Positions 42,347 to 50,069 of a stretch of DNA of 64,000 nucleotides are shown here, in pieces. The stretch covers positions 8,683,501 through 8,747,500 of the forward strand of contig NZ_JANADR010000001.1 of NCBI RefSeq assembly GCF_024199925.1, in the 5' to 3' direction. Each line of letters opens with the position of its first letter. The stretch's first letter is position 1. The notes beneath the pieces were generated by a model, which was given only the letters and a program-made list of their open reading frames with translations, ran no database searches and was not told the origin of the DNA. Source of the stretch: Bradyrhizobium sp. CCGUVB1N3. GTDB lineage: Bacteria > Pseudomonadota > Alphaproteobacteria > Rhizobiales > Xanthobacteraceae. Both the position numbers and the translations under genes were made by a program.

Positions 42347-42427
42347 CTTCCAGGAGGCCGTAGTTGGCCGGAGGCCGGTTGGCTGCAATCTTGCTGCCGA
42401 AGGTCGCAAGCCGTGGGAGCGCCTAGG

Positions 42428-43156
42428 TCAGGTCTTAGCTACACCCACAATCTTGGTACGTAATCTCTTTGGGGGCGGATTGGTGCCCAATCGAAATATC
42501 ATCATGCTGTCGAGTAGCTCGATTGAGACCAGCCTACGTCGCAGGTCGGATATTTCAGTCTGATGTTGATTGATCCATTTGGCATCGTCGAATGATTCAG
42601 ACGTTCCGGCTGCAACGAACCACTCATGCAATGTATCGAACTGTTGAATCAGAAAATTCGACAGGTCGGCCTTGCTTGGAGGTGCCTGCCAATACGCGGC
42701 ATGAGTGTCCTCAATGACGTAGGCGCATCTAGTTGATCGTATGAGTGCCTGGAACGATGCGATCTGGTCGGAGACGAGGTGACTTCCATCGTCGATAACG
42801 ATGTCGAAGCCCCCAAATTGTGCCGAGAGGTCTGACAAGAACCGTTGATCGCCCTGGTCTCCGATTGCGACCTTTATATTCGCTTTTTCGTACGTCTTGC
42901 AGTGTGGATTCTTGTCGACGCCTACAATAACGCTATCTGATGAAAAGTATTCACTCCAGAGGCGAAGAGAGCCACCGCGGTAGACGCCAATCTCAAGCAA
43001 GGCAACTTTTGGTGGAAGTCCGAGAAACAGTTCAGAGTACTTAGTGATATAATGTTCCCACTTATCGATGTCAGGGCGCGAATGCTTGTAGAATCGTTCC
43101 GCCAGTGTCGGCGATCGATTGTTAAAAGCGCGCGAAACAAGTCGACGTAGTCGCAT
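42428..43156 (-). CDS. CmcI/ElmM-type SAM-dependent methyltransferase
   Basis: This protein of about 242 residues has ALLEIGVYRGGSLRLWSEYF, VIVGVDKNPHC and GGFDIVIDDGSHLVSDQIAS. The IDDGSH motif and the YR-G-GSL motif I are typical of the metal-dependent sugar O-methyltransferases related to ElmMI and CmcI. It is convergent with the preceding methyltransferase gene and divergent from the BNR protein gene, with 60 bp between start codons. A GTG one codon upstream is also possible. Its likely role is O-methylation of a deoxysugar in the locus's glycan, inferred from the family. Confidence 0.8.
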   Translation of the reverse strand: MRLRRLVSRAFNNRSPTLAERFYKHSRPDIDKWEHYITKYSELFLGLPPKVALLEIGVYRGGSLRLWSEYFSSDSVIVGVDKNPHCKTYEKANIKVAIGDQGDQRFLSDLSAQFGGFDIVIDDGSHLVSDQIASFQALIRSTRCAYVIEDTHAAYWQAPPSKADLSNFLIQQFDTLHEWFVAAGTSESFDDAKWINQHQTEISDLRRRLVSIELLDSMMIFRLGTNPPPKRLRTKIVGVAKT

Positions 43157-43216
43157 CACAATCCATTCTGCAAACGTTGACTCTTTGAAGCGGTCGGCAC
43201 CTATACTGCCTTCCCT

Positions 43217-44596
43217 ATGGAGACTATATTACCAATGCTAGAGTTGCAACGAACTCTGTTGCGCTTCTGGAAAGCGATTCTTGTATTCGCGGTGCTTTGC
43301 GTTCTCGGACTTGCTTGGGCTGCAGATGAGAAGCGGCCCGCGATTGTGCTGGTAGATACTGTTTGGACCGGCACGAATTCACGATTTTCAAGTTTGACCG
43401 TGGGGGAGCGCGCGTTCATCGTATACTACAGCGCACAACGAAAATTCCGCGTTGCTTCCATAGATCTTGTCTCGGGAGCGGTGCAGCGTATTGAGCTTCC
43501 AGGTCGAACGCCTGGCTGGGACAGCCACGATGATACTAAGCTAGCTCTTGACGACCATGAAAGGCTGCATGTCATCTTTGTGAACCACGCTCAGCCTTTG
43601 AAATACTTTCATTCAGCGTCCCCGCTTTCGATCACAGACTTGTCACCGGCGTCAATGACGGGAAGAAACGAGGGGCACGTGACCTATCCCTCTTTTCAGA
43701 GGCTTGGAAAACGTCTGTTTATGGTCTTTCGGAATGGGGTAAGTGGTAATGGGGCGTGGTACGCGAATGTACTCAATGGTAGGAACTGGAGTCGCCTTTC
43801 CGAAGCGCCCCTCTTCTCTGATAGGATGGAAGATAAGTCCGTGAGTGCATACCCGACGCCGTTCGTAGCAGGGCCGAACGGTGAGATCAATGTCGCGATT
43901 GTCTGGCGGAAAACCCCGGACGTGGCATCAAATTTCAGAGTTTGCTTTGTCAAAAGTGGCGACCTTGCTGCTTGGAACAGAGCTAACGGTGATCCACTCT
44001 TCGGCTCAATCAATCCAACGAATTGCGATGTCGTAGATGATGTGGGTGAGGGGCAAGGCCTAGTCAACAATGCCCAACTGAACGTAACCACGGAGGGTAC
44101 TCCGCTCATTGTCTACACAAAGTTCGATGAAGGCCGGAGAAATGGTATATACCTTGCGTATAAGATGGGAGGTTGGAGAACTGTAAAGCTGATTTCTTCC
44201 AGTAGCTCAACCGATATTGTTGGGAGGGGATCGCTCCCTGGACTTCCATCGTTCTCAGCGCCTACCATCGCAGGCGGAGTTGGCAAGATTCGCGTGAACT
44301 TTCCGAGTGAGGCAGCCGCTGACGTGAGCTTCAACGCAAGCGCTCTCGGTCTTGCCGATACCAAATCAAACGATGTTCCCAGGTTCCAATTTCCCGCAAT
44401 ATCGACCGACGATCTCTCCGAGCCAGTAACGCTTTCGTCAGTTGCGGAGCCCTATCCTCCGCACAGGTACGACGTCGTTTTTCGCTGGGTCTCGCAAGGA
44501 CCGCATTCAGACATTCCTCGATCTTGCACCGATTCTCAGCCGCACGCTTGCATGCCGAGACCTGCACAGCTGTTGGCCTATATCTTCAAGCGTTAG
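43217..44596 (+). CDS. secreted BNR-repeat (sialidase-fold) protein
   Basis: This 459-residue protein has a signal peptide (FWKAILVFAVLCVLGLAWAA) and then a series of beta-propeller blades. Features of the BNR_4 type are visible: TPGWDSHDDTKLALDDHERL, HVIFVNHAQPLKYFHSASP, VTYPSFQRLGKRLFMVFRNG and GVSGNGAWYANVLNG. The family is related to neuraminidases and glycan lyases and binds or cleaves carbohydrate outside the cytoplasm. The catalytic residues of true sialidases are not evident. It transcribes away from the methyltransferase gene and could process the surface glycan made by this locus. Confidence 0.8.
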   Translation: METILPMLELQRTLLRFWKAILVFAVLCVLGLAWAADEKRPAIVLVDTVWTGTNSRFSSLTVGERAFIVYYSAQRKFRVASIDLVSGAVQRIELPGRTPGWDSHDDTKLALDDHERLHVIFVNHAQPLKYFHSASPLSITDLSPASMTGRNEGHVTYPSFQRLGKRLFMVFRNGVSGNGAWYANVLNGRNWSRLSEAPLFSDRMEDKSVSAYPTPFVAGPNGEINVAIVWRKTPDVASNFRVCFVKSGDLAAWNRANGDPLFGSINPTNCDVVDDVGEGQGLVNNAQLNVTTEGTPLIVYTKFDEGRRNGIYLAYKMGGWRTVKLISSSSSTDIVGRGSLPGLPSFSAPTIAGGVGKIRVNFPSEAAADVSFNASALGLADTKSNDVPRFQFPAISTDDLSEPVTLSSVAEPYPPHRYDVVFRWVSQGPHSDIPRSCTDSQPHACMPRPAQLLAYIFKR

Positions 44597-44671
44597 ACGA
44601 CTTGGGCAAGCGCGGGAGGACTTGGCCTGCCAGTCTCGTTCGCTTCGCCGCACGCGGGAAGCCTACGGCAG

Positions 44672-44850
44672 CTACTCGGTCAACCCCAGCCGGTTCGCGG
44701 TATACCGACGCTCCAGGATCGCGTGCCACCACGGCTTCTGCTCGATATACCAGCGCACCGTCTTGTCGATGCCGCTCTCGAAGTTCTCCACGGCGCTCCA
44801 GCCGAGATCGCGTTCGAGCTTGGAGGCGTCGATGGCGTACCGTATGCACA
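44672..44850 (-). pseudogene. rfbB: dTDP-glucose 4,6-dehydratase C-terminal fragment
   Basis: The minus strand encodes RYAIDASKLERDLGWSAVEN, then FESGIDKTVRWYIEQKPWW and a short tail ending TANRLGLTE-stop. This is the C-terminus of RmlB/RfbB, the second enzyme of dTDP-rhamnose synthesis. The rest of the gene is missing and IS66 sequence begins just upstream. Fragments of rfbC and rfbD lie 10 kb away, on the far side of the IS cluster. Confidence 0.88.
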
Positions 44851-44994
44851 CGAGGAGGGCCGCGTGATCGGCTGGTGCGCGCGTAAACAGTCCGCTCTAT
44901 GATCGTCGCGTGTGAGGTTCAGGCCGCCCGCTGATCGGCAGTGGCCTGTTTTTTAGCTTCGAGCAGGCGCTTCCACTGACCTTGCCCCCAAGAT

Positions 44995-45930
44995 TTATCC
45001 AGTCCTGAGTTCGCTCTGGCTGGTGGATTTACCCGAATGGTCGGTGGTAGCGACGGGAGCTGGTGCGGAGCCATCGGCATAGCGCAGCGCCAGATCCCGT
45101 CGCGGGTTGCAGGTGAATGCGAACTCCGATGGTGTCTTCCATCCGAGCTGCGAGTGAGGTCGCGCATCGTTGTAGTCGGCCCGCCAATGTCCGAGTTCGA
45201 CCCTTGCCTGGGCCAGCGAAGTGAATAGCGTCTCGTTCAGCAATTCGTCTCGGAGCCGGCCATTGAAGCTCTCGATGAAGGCATTCTGCGTTGGCTTGCC
45301 CGGCGCGATGTAATGCCAGGCGACGCGGCTCTGATCGGCCCATGTCAGGATGGCGTTGCTGGTCAGTTCGGTGCCATTGTCGCTGACCACCATTTTGGGC
45401 TTTCCGCGCTCGATGATCAGCCGGTCAAGCTCCCGAGCCACCCGGGAGCCGGACAGCGAGGTATCGGCCACCAACGCTAGGCACTCGCGCGTGCACTCGT
45501 CGACCACGGTCAGGATGCGGAAGCGGCGGCCATCGGTGAGCTGATCCGAGACGAAGTCGAGCGACCAGCGGTCATTCGGCGCTATCGGCACCACCATCGG
45601 CGCCCTGGTCCCGAGCGCTCGCTTGCGGCCACCACGGCGACGGACCACGAGCCTCTCTTCCCGATAGAGCCGGAACAGCTTCTTGTGGTTGACCAGATAG
45701 CCCTCCCGCTTGAGCAGAACATGCAGGCGCCGATAGCCGAAGCGACGGCGCACCTCGGCGATCGCTCTCATGCGTTGGCGTAGGGCAGCATCATCCGCCC
45801 GGGTCGTCCGATATCTAACGGTCATGCGGCAACAGCCGATGGCTTTACACGCCCGCCGTTCGCTCATCCCGTGGGCGTCCACGAGATGGGCGACAGCTTT
45901 CCGCTTCCCGGCGGGCGTCACCACTTCTTT
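44995..45930 (-). CDS. IS407-group transposase OrfB
   Basis: The catalytic part has about 310 residues. HTH_21-like sequence ([17 protein letters not shown]) precedes the DDE core with [13 protein letters not shown] (D), [14 protein letters not shown] (D) and [18 protein letters not shown] (E). The frame is -1 relative to orfA and overlaps it around GGGAAAGAAGTGGTGA, so expression as an OrfAB fusion by frameshifting is likely. The open frame extends upstream to 46104 without homology. Confidence 0.93.
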   Translation of the reverse strand, partial: KEVVTPAGKRKAVAHLVDAHGMSERRACKAIGCCRMTVRYRTTRADDAALRQRMRAIAEVRRRFGYRRLHVLLKREGYLVNHKKLFRLYREERLVVRRRGGRKRALGTRAPMVVPIAPNDRWSLDFVSDQLTDGRRFRILTVVDECTRECLALVADTSLSGSRVARELDRLIIERGKPKMVVSDNGTELTSNAILTWADQSRVAWHYIAPGKPTQNAFIESFNGRLRDELLNETLFTSLAQARVELGHWRADYNDARPHSQLGWKTPSEFAFTCNPRRDLALRYADGSAPAPVATTDHSGKSTSQSELRTG

Positions 45931-46184
45931 CCCAGGAGGTCCTTCAACGCCGCATTGTCCAGCATGGCGTCGGCCAAAAGTCGCTTCAGCCTCGTGTTCT
46001 CGTCCTCCAGCGTCCTCAGCCGTTTGGCCTCCGAGACCTCCATCCCGCCAAACTTGGCTTTCCATTTGTAGATGCTGGCGTCGCTGACACCGTGCTTGCG
46101 GCACAGATCTGCAACCGACACGCCAGCCTCGTGCTCCTTCAAAATCGCGATGATCTGCTCTTCCGTAAAGCGGCTGCGCTTCAT
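45918..46184 (-). CDS. IS407-group transposase OrfA
   Basis: This 88-residue protein reads [20 protein letters not shown] and [20 protein letters not shown], followed by a zipper-like [20 protein letters not shown]. It is the standard DNA-binding half of IS407-group elements. The ATG lies about 60 bp inside the right inverted repeat. The stop overlaps orfB in the -1 frame. Confidence 0.94.
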   Translation of the reverse strand: MKRSRFTEEQIIAILKEHEAGVSVADLCRKHGVSDASIYKWKAKFGGMEVSEAKRLRTLEDENTRLKRLLADAMLDNAALKDLLGKKW

Positions 46185-46457
46185 GCTCTGGTCCTCATAT
46201 GGGCCAGAGCGAACTTCAATCTGGATTAAGTCCAGGGGGCAAGGTCACCACTCCCAGGGCAGCAGTTCGTGCAGACGCGAGGCGGGCAGATCAGCGATAC
46301 GGGCCAGGACGTCGGCGAGCCATGCTTTGGGATCGACGTCGTTCAAACGGCAGGTGGTGATTATCGTCAGCATGACGGCGCAACGTTGAGCGCCGCGCTC
46401 GCTGCCTGCAAAGGTCCAGTTGCGCCGATAGCGGTACGACGACCCCACCTCGTTTAG

Positions 46458-46937
46458 GTGGGCGAGATGAGCGAGACTCGTGCGTGGATAGACAACGTGA
46501 GGGACGCTCATTCCATGCATCAAGACAGACATCACGACAGGCATGATGCCGCCTCCTATCAGCGGATCGAGGTGATCACGGGGGAGAGGCGACGGCGCAG
46601 TTGGAGCGATGCGGAGAAGGCGCGGATCGTGGCCGAGAGCGCCGATCCGGAGACGAGCATTTCCGAGGTGGCTCGACGCAACGGGGTCAACCGGGGACTG
46701 CTCAGTGTGTGGCGGCGCCAAGCGCGGCTCGCGTCGAGCGAAGTGCCGCAGTTCGTGCAAGTCAGGCTCGACGCCGCCGTCGAGGCGCAGCCAAACGCGA
46801 TCGATAAGGCGCAGGTTCTGGTGAGTCCGGCCGAGCGGATCGAGGTGATGATCGCGGGCGCGACGGTGCGCGTGCCCGTCGGCGTCGACGCCGCGACGCT
46901 GGAGCGCGTGCTGGCGGCGGTGAGGTCGACGCGATGA
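46458..46937 (+). CDS. tnpA: IS66 protein TnpA
   Basis: The core of this protein of up to 159 residues is the IS66 TnpA fold: ERRRRSWSDAEKARIVAESA and VARRNGVNRGLLSVWRRQAR, then a C-terminal strand block (RIEVMIAGATVRVPVGVDA). Several starts are possible (GTG 46458, ATG 46467, ATG 46515); the family usually begins near the last. Its TGA overlaps the tnpB ATG. It is the first gene of the IS66 copy whose tnpC is broken downstream. Confidence 0.9.
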   Translation: MGEMSETRAWIDNVRDAHSMHQDRHHDRHDAASYQRIEVITGERRRRSWSDAEKARIVAESADPETSISEVARRNGVNRGLLSVWRRQARLASSEVPQFVQVRLDAAVEAQPNAIDKAQVLVSPAERIEVMIAGATVRVPVGVDAATLERVLAAVRSTR

Positions 46938-47290
46938 TCTCGTTTGGTCCAATGGTCCGCGTGTTCGTCGCGACGCAGCCGATTGACTTTCGCAAAGGCG
47001 TTCATGGCCTGGTCGCGCTGGTAGCGGAGGGATTAGGCGGCAAGCCCTACACCGGCGACGTTTATGTCTTCCGATCGAAGCGATCGGATCGTTTGAAGCT
47101 ACTGGTTTTTGACGGCTCGGGAATGGTTCTAGCGACGAAGTGGCTCGAGAATGGGAGCTTCGCCTGGCCACCTGTTCGCGAGGGTACGATGCCGGTGACG
47201 GGGGGACAACTGGCGATGCTGATCGAAGGTCTTGCGGAGTGGTCGCGTGTGGTCCCGAAGGTGACGAAGCGGCCGACGAAAGTTGCCTGA
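46934..47290 (+). CDS. tnpB: IS66 accessory protein TnpB
   Basis: This 118-residue protein has the family's conserved MVRVFVATQPIDFRKGVHGL, VYVFRSKRSDRLKLL and FDGSGMVLATKWLENG. It starts in an ATGA overlap with tnpA and is intact. TnpB is needed for IS66 transposition by an unknown mechanism. (It is not the RNA-guided TnpB of IS200/IS605.). Confidence 0.94.
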   Translation: MISFGPMVRVFVATQPIDFRKGVHGLVALVAEGLGGKPYTGDVYVFRSKRSDRLKLLVFDGSGMVLATKWLENGSFAWPPVREGTMPVTGGQLAMLIEGLAEWSRVVPKVTKRPTKVA

Positions 47291-48243
47291 ATCGTCTTGT
47301 TTTGCTGGCGATTGCGAGTGTGTTCATGTAGCTCTGCGATATGGCGCTTCGCCCTGAAGATCTCCCCTCTGACCCTGCGGCTCTCGCCGAGATGGTGCTG
47401 GCTTTCGAAGGCGAGAACGACGATCTGCGCGCAGAGATCGCCACGTTGAAGAGCCTGATCTTCGGCGCGCGATCGGAGCGCTCGGCGATCGTCTGCGCCG
47501 AACAGATCGCGCTCGATCTGGAACGGACTGCGGGCGCGCAGCCTCCGGCCAATGACGACAAACCGGACGCGCGGAAACCGAAGCGGCGCAAACCCAGGCG
47601 CAACATCGGCGCGCTACCGGCGCATCTGCCCCGGGTCGAGCGGGTGATCGAGCCGGCGTCCACGCTCTGCCCGTGCTGCACGGGACAGATGCATCGGATC
47701 GGCGAGGAGAGCAGCGAAGCGCTCGATCGGGTTCGCGCGTGGTTGCGTGTACTCCGCACGATCCGTCCCAAATATGCCTGCCGCGCCTGTGAGGGCCCGA
47801 TCGTCCAGGCCCCGGCACCGGTGCGGCTCGTCGAGGGCGGCATGGCGACGACGGCGCTGATCGCGCATATCGCCGCGGCCAAATATGCCTGGCAATCGAC
47901 GCTCTACCGCCAGACGCAGATCCTGGCGGGCCAGGGTGTCGTCGTCGACCGTCAGACGCTGGCGCGCTGGATGGGGAGCGCGGCGTGGCTGGTCAGGGGC
48001 CTCTACGATCTGCAACTGAAGACCATGCATGGCTTCGAGCGGCTGTTCTGCGACGAGACGCCGCTGCCAGTTCTCGATCCGGGACGCGGTCGCACGAGGA
48101 TCTGCCAGTTCTGGGCGCACGCGACGGACGATCGGGCGTGGAAGGGGCCGGCGCCGCCGGCGGTCGCCTACGTGTTCGCAGGCGGTCGCGGCAAGAAGGA
48201 GATCGTGGCGCAGTTGGCCGGCTTCGAAGGCGTGCTGCAAGTC

Positions 48244-49610
48244 GTGTGTGGACGCCCCGGTAAATGCAAGCAAAATCTCACTTCGGTACAGGCATGTGGT
48301 CGGGTGCTGACGTGTGTCCGGCCTCGTGATGCGACTTCGACACGTCGCGGGCCCTTATGGAATGCGTGGATCGGATTCAGTTCGGCTAGGCGTGCTTGTT
48401 GGCACTCATCGACTTAATAAATCTTCCAATCCAGTCTCTGACCGTTTGCCCATAATCCTCCGGTAGACCTTACCACATTCCCGACGTCTCGCTGCCTCTG
48501 ATTCTGCGTTACGCAGTACCAGAAGCCGGAGTTTGATAGACGCCACCGTGGGCCATCAAGGCCCAAGCGATACGCGCCATTTTGTTTGCCAAAGCGACTG
48601 CGATCAGCTTTGGGGGCTTCTTCGAAACCATTCTCGCCAGCCAGGATCCGGCTGGCGCTCCATATCGTCTTGCCCATCGCACCACGGCGGTTGCACCAAG
48701 AACAAGGAGGCGTCGAAGATCTCGTTGGCCCATCCTGGAGATTTGGCCGAGCCTATCCTTACCTCCGGATGAATTCTGTTTAGGCGTGAGACCAATCCAG
48801 GCCGCGAAATCACGGCCTTTGGAAAAAGTCGCCGCCGAGGGCGCTAAGGCTTCCATCGCTGTGGCGCAGATTGCGCCGATGCCCGGAATGGTCATCAAGC
48901 GTGAGGCGACATCGTCCTGTCTGGCACGAACCCGTAGTCCTTTCTCCAGCTCTGCGATCTGTTTCGACAGGGATTCAATATGCTCTAGGAGATCCTGGCA
49001 AAGGCCGCGGGCGAGATCGGGCAGGTCGTGATATGTTTCCATCAGCTCCTTCAAACGAGAGATGTGTCTGATACCCTGAGCGACGATCAAGCCGTATTCC
49101 ATCAGATGTCCGCGTAACGCATTGATCGTCTGCGTTCGCTGCCGAACCAACAGGTCGCGAACCTTGAATGCCATGGAAGAAGCCTGCTTCTCGGCACTCT
49201 TGACGCCGACGAAGCGCATCGTTGGGCGCGACGCGGCTTCGGCGATCGCTTCCGCATCTGCAGCATCGTTCTTCTGGCGCTTGAGGAATGGCTTCACGTA
49301 GGAGGGATTGATCAGCCGGACATCGTGACCGAATTTACCGATCTCCCGTCCCCAGTAATGAGCACTGGCGCAGGCCTCCATCGCGACCACACAGATTGGC
49401 AAGCTGGCGAAAAACTCGAGCAATCTGCCGCGGTTGAGCTTCTTGCGTAGAACAACCTTCCCGTCTGGCCCCGCGCCGTGGATCTGAAATACGTTTTTTG
49501 CCAAATCCAAACCAATGATGCTAATCTCGTTCATGGACGTCCTCCTTGCCGGGTCTTAAACACCCGCACTTTGGCACATTTGATGCCGTCGGGGGGGGCG
49601 TCCACTCCAT
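48244..49610 (-). mobile_element. IS110-family (IS1111 group) insertion in tnpC
   Basis: An element of about 1.37 kb lies between GTGCTGCAAGTC and GGCTATGCCGCC of tnpC. Subterminal inverted repeats GGACGCCCC (48250-48258) and GGGGCGTCC (49595-49603) sit several bases inside the ends, as in the IS1111 group. No clear target duplication is visible, also typical. About 230 bp of non-coding sequence lies downstream of the transposase gene. Confidence 0.85.
48509..49534 (-). CDS. IS1111-group transposase (DEDD, IS110 family)
   Basis: This 341-residue protein has an N-terminal RuvC-like DEDD domain: IIGLDLAKNVFQIHG (D), VVAMEACASAHYWGR (E) and KRQKNDAADAEAIAEAASRP (D, D). The C-terminal Transposase_20 part has LMTIPGIGAICATAMEAL and FAAWIGLTPKQNSSGGKDR, with the conserved Ser. 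Length and motifs are complete. The IS110 family is now known to use a structured RNA from the element's non-coding end to choose its target; whether the non-coding flank here (48259-48508) encodes one was not resolved. Confidence 0.94.
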   Translation of the reverse strand: MNEISIIGLDLAKNVFQIHGAGPDGKVVLRKKLNRGRLLEFFASLPICVVAMEACASAHYWGREIGKFGHDVRLINPSYVKPFLKRQKNDAADAEAIAEAASRPTMRFVGVKSAEKQASSMAFKVRDLLVRQRTQTINALRGHLMEYGLIVAQGIRHISRLKELMETYHDLPDLARGLCQDLLEHIESLSKQIAELEKGLRVRARQDDVASRLMTIPGIGAICATAMEALAPSAATFSKGRDFAAWIGLTPKQNSSGGKDRLGQISRMGQRDLRRLLVLGATAVVRWARRYGAPAGSWLARMVSKKPPKLIAVALANKMARIAWALMAHGGVYQTPASGTA

Positions 49611-50069
49611 CGGCTATGCCGCCTACGCCTCGCTGGTGGGCGATGCGAAGATGTCGGGCCAGATCCAGCTGGCGTATTGTCTCGTTCACGCGCGCCGCAA
49701 CTTCGTGAGGGTGCACAAGACGACGAACTCACCCTTCGCCGCGGAGGTCATCGAGCGCATCGCAGCCGTCTAGGCGATCGAGGAGAGGATCCGCGGTCTC
49801 GGCGCCGGGGAACGCCGCGCGGCGCGACAGGCCGAGACGAAGCCGCTCATGGAGGCGTTGAAGGCTCGTCTGATCGCGGTGAAGGACGGGATCTCCCGCC
49901 GCTCGACGCTCATCAAGGCGATTGATTACATGCTCGAACGTTGGCAGGGTCTGATGGCGTTCCTGGATGACGGGCGGATCGAGCCGGACAGCAACACGGT
50001 CGAGCGATCGATCAGGCCGATTGCGATCGGAAAAAAGAACTCGTTGTTCAGCGGCGACGACGAGGGCGC

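Larger units (their letters stand above)
44977..46247 (-). mobile_element. complete IS3-family, IS407-group insertion sequence
   Basis: This is a 1271-bp element with imperfect inverted ends that both begin TGACCTTGCCCCC and share AGTTCGCTCTGGC further in. It is flanked by a 4-bp duplication CCAC (44973-44976 and 46248-46251), the size expected of the IS407 group. Both orfA and orfB are open. It is inserted in the tail of an IS66 tnpC, and removing it restores LPWEWKRLLEAK. Confidence 0.95.
44937..46440 (-). pseudogene. IS66 tnpC C-terminus, split by an IS407-group element
   Basis: Two minus-strand pieces belong together. NWTFAGSERGAQRCAVML through LPASRLHELLPWEW lies at about 46248-46410, and KRLLEAKKQATADQRAA-stop lies at 44937-44990. 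The intervening DNA is a 1271-bp IS with a CCAC duplication. Nothing upstream of NWTF matches TnpC; there the sequence meets a plus-strand IS66 copy head to head. It is a nonfunctional remnant that records the insertion cleanly. Confidence 0.88.

Noticed and set aside
46934..47290. TnpB as an RNA-guided nuclease
   Set aside because: It is the unrelated IS66 accessory protein; no RuvC or zinc-finger motif of IS200/IS605 TnpB is present.
46245..47882. 545-codon minus-strand ORF
   Set aside because: Mostly antisense to IS66 tnpA, tnpB and tnpC; only its last 60 codons are meaningful, as the tnpC remnant already listed.
47341..48417. Whole 358-codon ORF as a complete TnpC
   Set aside because: Codons after about 48243 belong to the IS1111-group element; the real tnpC continues beyond it at 49611.
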